Below, piece after piece: positions 5,999 through 11,254 of a DNA stretch of 13,466 nucleotides; the stretch's first letter is position 1; the number at the start of each line of letters is the position of its first letter. The DNA lies in the NCBI GenBank assembly GCA_025928215.1, contig JAICJW010000076.1, positions 1 to 13,466 of the forward strand, in the 5' to 3' direction. The notes under the pieces are model-generated. The model had not been told where the DNA came from. It made no database searches and worked only from the letters and a program-made list of their open reading frames with translations. This stretch comes from Chloroflexia bacterium. Its GTDB lineage: Bacteria > Chloroflexota > Chloroflexia > Thermomicrobiales > JALYUS01. The position numbers and the translations under genes were made by a program.

Positions 5999-6997
5999 CT
6001 AGTGGTCCGCGTCCTTGCCCACGGCCATCGTCGCGTCCGTTGGCCGCGCGTCGAGATCGTCCACCGGCACGGATTCCGGAGCGTGGGGTGACGCAGCATG
6101 GAGCATACCAATTGCTTCGAGGTTACGGCGCACCTGCGCGCGGGATTCCTTCGAGAGCGACGTACCCGGCAACCGGACGGTCGTCTTCTCCGTCTGCCCG
6201 AGCGCGCGCATCGTTTCCTTGATTGCCGCCTGGAAGGTGCCCGGCACCTGCGTGACGTTCGCGACGCGCATCAGATCAAGGAAGCCGCGGCGCGCGCCCT
6301 CGTAATCGCCCTTGCGGAATGCCTCGACGCATCCAACGCCCGGCCCCGGCGCGAAGTTCGCCTCGCCGATCACCGCGCCATCGCCACCGAGCATCAGCGT
6401 GTTCAACACGTGATCGGACGACCCCGTGAGGACGGAGAAATCGGGCCGGATGCGTTTCACGATCTGCACGCGGCGCCGCACCAGCGCGGCGGAATCCACC
6501 GAATCCTTGACGCCGACGATATTGTCGTTCTCCTCCACGAGTTGCGCGAGGATGGGCGTGCTGACTGCCGTGCCGGTGAAAACGGGGATATTGTAGATGA
6601 GGATGGGCAGGTCCACCGCGTTCGCGACCGCGCCAAAGTGCGCGAGCAATTGCTCGTCGCCGAGCGTCTGATAGAACGGCGTGACGACCGCCGCCGCATC
6701 CGCGCCCACGCCCTTCGCATGGCGCGTCAGATCAATCGTCTCACGCGTATTCACGCCGCCCGTGCCGATGATGACCGGCACGCGCCCCTTAACGTGCTCG
6801 ACGACCTTCTGCGCGTACTCCTTGCGCTCGGTGGCGGACAATTGCGTGAATTCGCCCGTCGTCCCCATGATAAAGAGGCCATGCACGCCGGCGGCGATCA
6901 GCCAGTCCAGATGACGAAGCGTCCCATCCCAGTCAATACTCATATCGTCGTTGAAGAGCGTCACCGATGGGGGGATGATGCCGCTAAACGTCGCCAT
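5999..6997 (-). CDS. Dihydrodipicolinate synthase/N-acetylneuraminate lyase-family aldolase
   Basis: 332 residues, a class I aldolase of the DapA superfamily. Visible motifs: GTTGE at 45-49, the tyrosine Y135 in LPILIYNIP, and the Schiff-base lysine K164 in IVGVKDS. The arginine that binds the second carboxylate in true DapA (R138 in E. coli, five residues after the tyrosine) is replaced by F140 in YNIPVFTG. Lysine synthesis is therefore unlikely; a 2-keto-3-deoxy sugar acid aldolase/dehydratase or another pyruvate-dependent lyase fits better. The C-terminus runs about 30 residues beyond the usual length. The ATG at 6997 has AGGAGG 4 bases upstream; the open frame continues upstream to 7294 but only over non-coding and antisense sequence. 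It leads the operon with the two GlsB-like proteins. Confidence 0.88.
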   Translation of the reverse strand: MATFSGIIPPSVTLFNDDMSIDWDGTLRHLDWLIAAGVHGLFIMGTTGEFTQLSATERKEYAQKVVEHVKGRVPVIIGTGGVNTRETIDLTRHAKGVGADAAAVVTPFYQTLGDEQLLAHFGAVANAVDLPILIYNIPVFTGTAVSTPILAQLVEENDNIVGVKDSVDSAALVRRRVQIVKRIRPDFSVLTGSSDHVLNTLMLGGDGAVIGEANFAPGPGVGCVEAFRKGDYEGARRGFLDLMRVANVTQVPGTFQAAIKETMRALGQTEKTTVRLPGTSLSKESRAQVRRNLEAIGMLHAASPHAPESVPVDDLDARPTDATMAVGKDADH

Positions 6998-7033
6998 GCT
7001 GCCTCCTGCCTGCGCGGATCCTCCATTGCCGCG

Positions 7034-7041
7034 AGTATAGC
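7034..7041 (-). promoter_or_regulatory. Candidate extended -10 promoter for the aldolase operon
   Basis: On the minus strand TATACT (7039-7034) is preceded by TGC, giving the extended -10 form TGnTATACT. No good -35 is visible at 16-18 bases, which is common for extended -10 promoters. Transcription would start near 7027, about 30 bases before the ATG at 6997. Confidence 0.45.
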
Positions 7042-7065
7042 AGAGGAGCGGCCGGAGCACCCACC

Positions 7066-7106
7066 CCCAAGCCCCTCTCGCGCCGGGAGGCGGCCGGGGG
7101 GTTGGG
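7066..7106. repeat. G/C-rich imperfect inverted repeat between divergent genes
   Basis: CCCAAGCCCC at 7066-7075 faces GGGGGTTGGG at 7097-7106, ten-base arms with one mismatch. Shorter pairings (CTC/GAG) lie inside. It sits between the aldolase promoter and the thioesterase promoter. It resembles the CCCCAAGCCCCTC-type palindromic dispersed elements seen in many high-G+C genomes, but whether other copies exist in this genome is unknown. Confidence 0.5.
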
Positions 7107-7118
7107 CATTCCCCGCGA

Positions 7119-7146
7119 TTGACAGCCCGGTATTTTCCGGTACAAT
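7119..7146 (+). promoter_or_regulatory. Near-consensus sigma70-type promoter of the thioesterase-metE cluster
   Basis: TTGACA at 7119-7124 (perfect -35) and TACAAT at 7141-7146 (five of six -10 positions) are separated by 16 bases. Initiation would fall near 7153, leaving a leader of about 47 bases to the GTG at 7200. This is the best promoter in the window. Confidence 0.8.
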
Positions 7147-7199
7147 GCGCGACGCGGACAGCGCTCGGACGGTATGGCGCGCGCGATGAGGGGGCACAG

Positions 7200-7700
7200 G
7201 TGAAACCACATGGCGTCGTGGAATCTACGAGCGGTCTGCCACGGCGCGCGGAAGCGGTGCGTTCCACCAATTTCGTCTTTCCCAATGATACCAACCATCA
7301 TGGCACGATGTTCGGTGGCCGGGTCCTGCAACTGATGGACCAGACCGGGGCGATTGCCGCCGCCCGCTACGCGCATACGACCGTCGTCACCGCCGCGATG
7401 GAGGCGGTCTCTTTCCAGCAGCCGATCCGCGAGGGCGAAATTATCGAGACGGTCGCGCGCGTCGTCTACACCGGCCGCACGAGCATGCTCGTGCGCGTGG
7501 ATGTCTTTGCGGACCACCAACTGACCGGCGAGCGGAAGCGCGCCACCACCGGGTACCTGACGATGGTCGCGCTGGATGCCGCGGGCAAACCGATGCCCGT
7601 CCCGCGGTTGTTGATCGAAACGGAGGAAGAACGGGCAGATTACGAAGCGGCGGAACGGGTTCGCCAGGCGGCGAAGCAACGAGTAACCAGTAGTCAGTAG
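7200..7700 (+). CDS. Acyl-CoA thioesterase (hotdog fold, YciA/BACH type)
   Basis: 166 residues. The core NHHGTMFGGRVLQLMDQTGA, with its asparagine, HHGTMFGG and the aspartate of LMDQ, is the signature of the COG1607 acyl-CoA hydrolase family. It is followed by VTAAMEAVSFQQPIREGEII and GRTSMLVRVDVFA. Members hydrolyse acyl-CoA to free acid and CoA in the cytoplasm, usually as hexamers; chain-length preference cannot be inferred. The GTG at 7200 is selected because AGGGGG at 7189-7194 lies 5 bases upstream and it follows a strong promoter; the frame upstream to 7119 overlaps that promoter. The C-terminal residues TSSQ and the TAG stop lie inside the TAGTCAG heptamer array. The metE-like pair follows after 64 bases. 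Confidence 0.9.
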   Translation: MKPHGVVESTSGLPRRAEAVRSTNFVFPNDTNHHGTMFGGRVLQLMDQTGAIAAARYAHTTVVTAAMEAVSFQQPIREGEIIETVARVVYTGRTSMLVRVDVFADHQLTGERKRATTGYLTMVALDAAGKPMPVPRLLIETEEERADYEAAERVRQAAKQRVTSSQ

Positions 7701-7750
7701 TCAGTAGTCAGAATGGAGTCAGACCCGCTGGCTACTGACTACTGACTACT
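7689..7750 (+). repeat. Facing heptamer arrays forming a 23-bp hairpin before the MetE N-half
   Basis: The left arm 7689-7711 consists of TAGTCAG units; the right arm 7728-7750 is its inverted copy. All 23 positions pair, with one G-U wobble, around a 16-base loop. The left arm includes the thioesterase stop codon and the right arm ends just before GGGGAGGA, the SD of the next gene. No T-run follows, so it is not a classical intrinsic terminator. It could stabilise a 3' end, attenuate transcription or be a mobile repeat. Confidence 0.9.
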
Positions 7751-7764
7751 ACGGGGAGGAATGG

Positions 7765-8730
7765 ATGATTCTCACAGGGATGGGTTCGTATCCGCGTGTC
7801 GGGGACACGACGGAGTTGCAGCGGTTGCGGCGCGGTATTCACCGCTTCGATCGCAAGGAGATTGACCGCGATGACCTGAACGCGGTCGCGGACGATGTGA
7901 CGGCGGAAGTGATCCGCGAGCAGGCGCAGGCAGGGCTTGATTGGGTGACGGACGGCTGTATTCGCTGGGAGGATATGGTCTCTCATGTCGCGAATAAGTT
8001 GCCGAATATCCGGCGCGGCGGCTTACTCCGCTACTTCGACTCGAATACCTATGTTCGTCAGCCCGTTGTCACCGGGCCGGTTGGCTGGGAGCAGCCCGTT
8101 GTCGCGGCGGAATCCGCCTTCGCGGTCGCCGAAAGCCCGAAGCCGGTCAAGGCAGTTGTCACCGGGCCGTATACGGTGGCGAAATACTGCGATGACCAGC
8201 ACTACGGCGCATTGGCGCCGCTCGTCATGGACCTCGCGGCCGCCCTCAATAAAGAGATCAAGGCGATTGCCGCGACGGGCGTAACATGCGTGCAGATAGA
8301 CGAACCGAGCATCCTGCAGGAACCGGGCGATTGGGCGCTCTTCGAGCAGGCGATCACCCGCCTGATGGATGGCGTGCCGGGCACGACGGCGATTGCGACC
8401 TACTTCGGTGACGCCGTGCCGCTCGTCTCGCAACTGCTCGGCCTGCCCTTCAATCTCGTCTATTTCGACTGCTCCTACGCACCGCTCGTCGTGGACGCGC
8501 TCCGTGGCACGGCGCACGGCAAGCATGTCGGCATCAGCGTCGTGGATGCGCGCAACACCAAACTGGAATCGCTGGAGGATGTGCAGGGCAATATCCAGAT
8601 GGCGCAGGACATCGTCGGCAGCGATATGCTGCATATCACGCCGTCGGCGGGGTTGGAATTCCTGCCACGCACGCGGGCGTACGCGAAGCTGGAGCGGATG
8701 GTCCAAGGCGCGACAGTCGCGGTTCAGTAG
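7765..8730 (+). CDS. MetE N-terminal-half-like protein (zinc ligands absent)
   Basis: 321 residues of the MetE/UROD barrel superfamily. The start MGSYPRVGDTTELQRLRRG matches the GFPRIGxxRELKKA opening of the N-terminal half of cobalamin-independent methionine synthase. VTGPYT (132-137) and QIDEPS (177-182) are the barrel motifs. At the place of the zinc-binding HxC the protein has ATYFGD (211-216), and at the place of the PDCG cysteine it has TPSAG (292-296). It thus resembles the non-catalytic half of MetE. Also N-half-like are ISVVDARN and the LHITPSAGLEFLP region. A role as partner, scaffold or methyl-donor-binding subunit for the next gene is inferred. GGAGG at 7755-7759 lies 5 bases before the ATG; a second ATG at 7761 is out of frame. 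It ends within a heptamer array. Confidence 0.85.
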   Translation: MILTGMGSYPRVGDTTELQRLRRGIHRFDRKEIDRDDLNAVADDVTAEVIREQAQAGLDWVTDGCIRWEDMVSHVANKLPNIRRGGLLRYFDSNTYVRQPVVTGPVGWEQPVVAAESAFAVAESPKPVKAVVTGPYTVAKYCDDQHYGALAPLVMDLAAALNKEIKAIAATGVTCVQIDEPSILQEPGDWALFEQAITRLMDGVPGTTAIATYFGDAVPLVSQLLGLPFNLVYFDCSYAPLVVDALRGTAHGKHVGISVVDARNTKLESLEDVQGNIQMAQDIVGSDMLHITPSAGLEFLPRTRAYAKLERMVQGATVAVQ

Positions 8731-8783
8731 TCGGTAGTCAGTAGTCAGAGAGGCCAAATCCGTTCTGACTACTGGTTACTGAT
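8725..8783 (+). repeat. Facing heptamer arrays forming a hairpin between the metE halves
   Basis: The left array 8725-8749 (TAGTCGG, TAGTCAG units) overlaps the stop of the N-half gene. The right array 8764-8783 is inverted. Eleven bases pair perfectly next to a 14-base loop (8750-8763) and pairing continues with G-U wobbles to about 18 base pairs. The SD of the C-half gene follows within a few bases. Confidence 0.8.
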
Positions 8784-8802
8784 TTCTCAGGAGGAATGAC
8801 AG

Positions 8803-9789
8803 ATGGCACAGCAAATTCTCCAGACGACGAGTGTCGGCAGTTTCCCGAAGCCGGACTACATCACAAAGGCGCGCACGAAGGCACGACGCGGCGACATGGA
8901 CGCGGCGGAACTGAAGGAACTCGAGCAACAGGCGACACGTGAAGTGATCCAGTTGCAGGAAGACCTCGGCATTGACGTCATCGTAGATGGCGAGATGTAC
9001 CGGGGCGACATGGCGGAGTATTTCGCGCAGCAGATGAAGGGGTTCGAGTCCTCCGGCCTCGTGCGGTCGTACGGCAACCGCTACTATCATAAGCCGATCG
9101 TCGTGGACGCCATCGAGCGGCCGAACGCGATCACGGTGGACTGGTGGAAGTACGCGCAATCGCTCACCGACAAGCCGGTGAAGGGGATGCTGACCGGCCC
9201 GTACACGATGATGGACTGGTCGTTCATCGAGTACTATCCGAACCGCCGCGATTGCACATTAGCCCTCGCCCGCGCCATCCATGACGAGGTCGTGGACCTT
9301 GAAAAGGCGGGCGCGACGATCATCCAGGTGGACGAACCCGCCCTCTCCGCCCGCACCGACGAAGTCGAACTGGCCATCGAAGCGATGGGCATCGTCACGC
9401 AGGGGGTGTCGGCGAAGATCGTCACGCATATCTGCTACGGCACCTTCGACAAGATTTACCCGCGCATGCTCGATCTGCCGCTCGACCAGATTGACCTCGA
9501 GTTCGCGAACAGCCACTACCGCCTGCTCGATCACTTCGAGAAGAATCCCTTCACGAAGGAAGTCGGCTACGGCGTCGTGGATATTCACTCGCACCGGATC
9601 GAGAGCGTCGAGGAGATCGTCGCGGGCATCAAGCGGGGCCTCGAATACATCCCCGCCGAGAAGATGTACGTGGACCCGGACTGCGGCCTGAAGACGCGTA
9701 CGTGGGACGAGTCCAAAGCGAAACTCGCCAATATCGTCGAGGCGGTGAAGATCGTCCGCGCCGAATTGGGGCAACCGAGCGCGAATTAA
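8803..9789 (+). CDS. MetE C-terminal-half-like methionine synthase core
   Basis: 328 residues. TSVGSFPKP near the N-terminus, LTGPYTMMDW (130-139) and QVDEPAL (175-181) are MetE catalytic-domain motifs. All zinc ligands are present: H209 and C211 in THICYG, E233 in DLEFANS, C294 in DPDCGLKTR. Their spacing (2, 22, 61) equals that of E. coli MetE H641/C643/E665/C726. It should methylate homocysteine to methionine in the cytoplasm. Without a fused N-terminal half the methyl donor could be a methyl-folate, with the preceding gene as partner, or something else: stand-alone core-MetE proteins (Mes families) are folate-independent. AGGAGG at 8789-8794 lies 8 bases before the ATG. It is 72 bases after the N-half gene; a hairpin follows the stop. 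Confidence 0.9.
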   Translation: MAQQILQTTSVGSFPKPDYITKARTKARRGDMDAAELKELEQQATREVIQLQEDLGIDVIVDGEMYRGDMAEYFAQQMKGFESSGLVRSYGNRYYHKPIVVDAIERPNAITVDWWKYAQSLTDKPVKGMLTGPYTMMDWSFIEYYPNRRDCTLALARAIHDEVVDLEKAGATIIQVDEPALSARTDEVELAIEAMGIVTQGVSAKIVTHICYGTFDKIYPRMLDLPLDQIDLEFANSHYRLLDHFEKNPFTKEVGYGVVDIHSHRIESVEEIVAGIKRGLEYIPAEKMYVDPDCGLKTRTWDESKAKLANIVEAVKIVRAELGQPSAN

Positions 9790-9811
9790 CCGCAAAGAGA
9801 CGGATGATGCG

Positions 9812-9839
9812 AACGAACGGCAGGAGACTGCCGTTCGTT
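9812..9839 (+). terminator. Strong hairpin after the MetE C-half gene
   Basis: AACGAACGGCAG (9812-9823) and CTGCCGTTCGTT (9828-9839) form a perfect 12-bp stem with a GAGA loop, 23 bases after the stop. There is no T-run directly after it, so it is a terminator or 3'-end-stabilising structure rather than a textbook intrinsic terminator. CCGCAA at 9790-9795 could also pair with TTGCGG at 9838-9843. Confidence 0.65.
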
Positions 9840-9855
9840 GCGGTCCAAGCGCAAG

Positions 9856-9889
9856 GCTTTTATACGTATTCTGGGAAGAGTATAAAAGC
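9856..9889. repeat. AT-rich inverted repeat
   Basis: GCTTTTATAC at 9856-9865 and GTATAAAAGC at 9880-9889 are perfect inverted copies around a 14-base spacer. The A/T content contrasts with the surrounding sequence. It may be a second hairpin ending transcription from either side, since U-rich or A-rich arms occur in bidirectional terminators, or a protein-binding site. Confidence 0.55.
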
Positions 9890-9919
9890 TATCTGCGCAT
9901 CGGAACTCAAGTATCATCG

Positions 9920-10027
9920 TCAGGTGGCACCCAGATGAAGAAGTCGGATTTTGCGAGCGATGCGCCGGGGATATTCATCGGGCTCGTCGCTATAGTACGG
10001 CGGACGAGGCCGTTGCTCCGGCATCAT
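9920..10027 (-). CDS. Possible small ORF downstream of the thioredoxin-like gene
   Basis: A 35-residue frame MMPEQRPRPPYYSDEPDEYP..., with a basic end RRIARKIRLLHLGAT. The frame is open upstream to the stop of the thioredoxin-like gene, and the upstream residues (LTGDEQEEIALL) also look protein-like, but no standard start lies there and the SD for the ATG is weak (AGGAAGAG, 12 bases away). The opposite strand carries an alternative 42-codon frame (9935-10063, MKKSDFASDAPGIFIG...). At most one is real. Otherwise the 277-base gap 9790-10066 contains only the two hairpins. Confidence 0.22.
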   Translation of the reverse strand: MMPEQRPRPPYYSDEPDEYPRRIARKIRLLHLGAT

Positions 10028-10066
10028 AAGGAGCGCAATCTCTTCCTGTTCGTCGCCCGTTAGGGA

Positions 10067-10672
10067 TTACGTAGTCACCGGCAGCATGGCAGCGGCGGTG
10101 AACTCCGCGATGGCGTCGCGGTTCCAAGCGTCTATCCGCCCCTTGCGCCACGGGCCGAGTTCGACGAAGAGCGCCTGCCGCGCCTCGGGCGTCAGCGCGC
10201 TGATCGGCTGGCCGGCTGTGCCGAGGTCGGGATGGCGGGCGAAGAAGTCTGCCATGAACGCCGCCATCTCCTCGTGGCCGATCCGTGGCCGTTCGAGGAA
10301 CCGCCCTAATTCATGCATTCCCTGATCGAAGAAGACGACAATCGGGATCGCCACGCGGCCCGTCGGCATCGGGAATTGCGCCGCGAGGTCCTTGTGCTCG
10401 TCGCGCTTGAAGATGCGGACGCGCAGCCGGTCGCCGGATTCCCGCGCGAGGCGGAAGAGGACGGGCAGATGCGCCAGCGAATCGCCGCACCAATCCTCGG
10501 TGATGACGAGAACATTGAGCGGTTCCGGAAGCGCCGTGAGGCGGGCGGCATCCGCCGCTGTGACGGGTGCGGCGGCGATATTCGCCTCGAATTGCTCCCG
10601 GTTCTGGCTCATCTGATTGAGGTAGCCATCCATTGTCATGCCGGTCGCGAACTGTTCAGCGGTGATGGTCAT
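10067..10672 (-). CDS. Thioredoxin-fold family protein with WCGDS site
   Basis: 201 residues. An N-terminal helical part (about 1-45) precedes a thioredoxin fold: PLNVLVITEDWCGDS at 51-65 places a single cysteine (C62) at the active-site helix, and VAIPIVVFFD carries the expected cis-proline. This matches the thioredoxin_9 (PF14595)-type proteins, in which the second active-site cysteine is often replaced. A dithiol reductase function is therefore unlikely; a monothiol or chaperone-like role is possible. The cytoplasm is likely, with no signal peptide. AGGAG at 10680-10684 lies 7 bases before the ATG. It follows the response regulator by 35 bases and is probably cotranscribed. Confidence 0.82.
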   Translation of the reverse strand: MTITAEQFATGMTMDGYLNQMSQNREQFEANIAAAPVTAADAARLTALPEPLNVLVITEDWCGDSLAHLPVLFRLARESGDRLRVRIFKRDEHKDLAAQFPMPTGRVAIPIVVFFDQGMHELGRFLERPRIGHEEMAAFMADFFARHPDLGTAGQPISALTPEARQALFVELGPWRKGRIDAWNRDAIAEFTAAAMLPVTT

Positions 10673-10707
10673 GCAGTTGCTCCTCTCGTTGCTCGGCGCG
10701 TGGATCG

Positions 10708-11127
10708 TTACAGTTGTGAACCGCTCGGCGTCTGTCGGTATTCCGCGTGATGCTCGCCACCGATCAGCCGCGCCACCTGCGCCAGCAAATCACGCATGTC
10801 GAAGGGCTTTGCCAGCGTCTCGCAGCCGAGGGCGTGCCAGTCTTCCTCATAGTCGAAGAGGGCGGCGTGGTCGGCGGAGCAGATAAGTACGGGGGTCGTG
10901 CTGATGGCGGGATGCTCGCGGATCAGGCGGAGCGCCTGCAATCCGGCGGCCCGGCCCGCCATCCAGAAATCGAGGATCACCAGCGCCGGTCGCTCGCGCA
11001 GCATGACGGCGAGGGCGTCGTCCATCGTTATCTCGGTCACGGTGCGATAACCCTCCCCGGCCAGCGCATCCCGCATCAGGTCGAGGATCGCCGCGTCATC
11101 GTCGAATACGGCAACCGTCCCTGTCAC
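10708..11127 (-). CDS. Single-domain response regulator (receiver)
   Basis: 139 residues comprising one receiver domain. The acidic pocket is FDDD (D9-D11), the phospho-acceptor is D53 in LVILDFWM, the switch serine is S84 in ICSAD and the invariant lysine is K107 in LAKPFD. There is no output domain, only a short polar tail (GGEHHAEYRQTPSGSQL), so it acts in a phosphorelay or by protein contact. No kinase is in the window. The GTG at 11127 is chosen because AGGAG lies 7 bases upstream and the fold starts immediately (TGTVAVFDDD). The frame extends upstream to 11232, but that segment lies over the intergenic region and lacks receiver features. It is divergent from the molybdoenzyme gene. Confidence 0.88.
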   Translation of the reverse strand: MTGTVAVFDDDAAILDLMRDALAGEGYRTVTEITMDDALAVMLRERPALVILDFWMAGRAAGLQALRLIREHPAISTTPVLICSADHAALFDYEEDWHALGCETLAKPFDMRDLLAQVARLIGGEHHAEYRQTPSGSQL

Positions 11128-11170
11128 TCGTCCGCTCCTCTTCTTTCCCCGCGAACGTTGCCCGCTCTCC

Positions 11171-11192
11171 CGGTATTGCACGGACGATACCG
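11171..11192. promoter_or_regulatory. Inverted repeat in the divergent regulator/molybdoenzyme gap
   Basis: CGGTAT at 11171-11176 and ATACCG at 11187-11192 flank a 10-base spacer. The 22-base dyad has the size of a typical operator for a dimeric regulator and lies between the two divergent genes. No regulator can be assigned. Confidence 0.3.
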
Positions 11193-11204
11193 CGACCGCC
11201 ACCT

Positions 11205-11233
11205 TTTTCACGATCGTCTCTCCATAGTACACT
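11205..11233 (+). promoter_or_regulatory. Weak candidate promoter for the molybdoenzyme gene
   Basis: TTTTCA at 11205-11210 and TACACT at 11228-11233 are 17 bases apart, each matching consensus at four of six positions. The start would lie close to 11240, giving a very short leader before AGGAG at 11243-11247. Confidence 0.28.
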
Positions 11234-11254
11234 CAACGGCAGAGGAGCGGAACA

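Noticed and set aside
6098..7189. Plus-strand frame of 363 codons opposite the aldolase
   Set aside because: His/Arg/Asp-rich shadow; the minus strand encodes all the aldolase motifs and has an ideal SD.
7689..7750. Calling the heptamer hairpin an intrinsic terminator
   Set aside because: There is no T-run after the stem, and the SD and start of the next co-directional gene follow at once.
8023..9795. Minus-strand frames opposite the two metE halves
   Set aside because: Antisense shadows of proteins with conserved MetE motifs.
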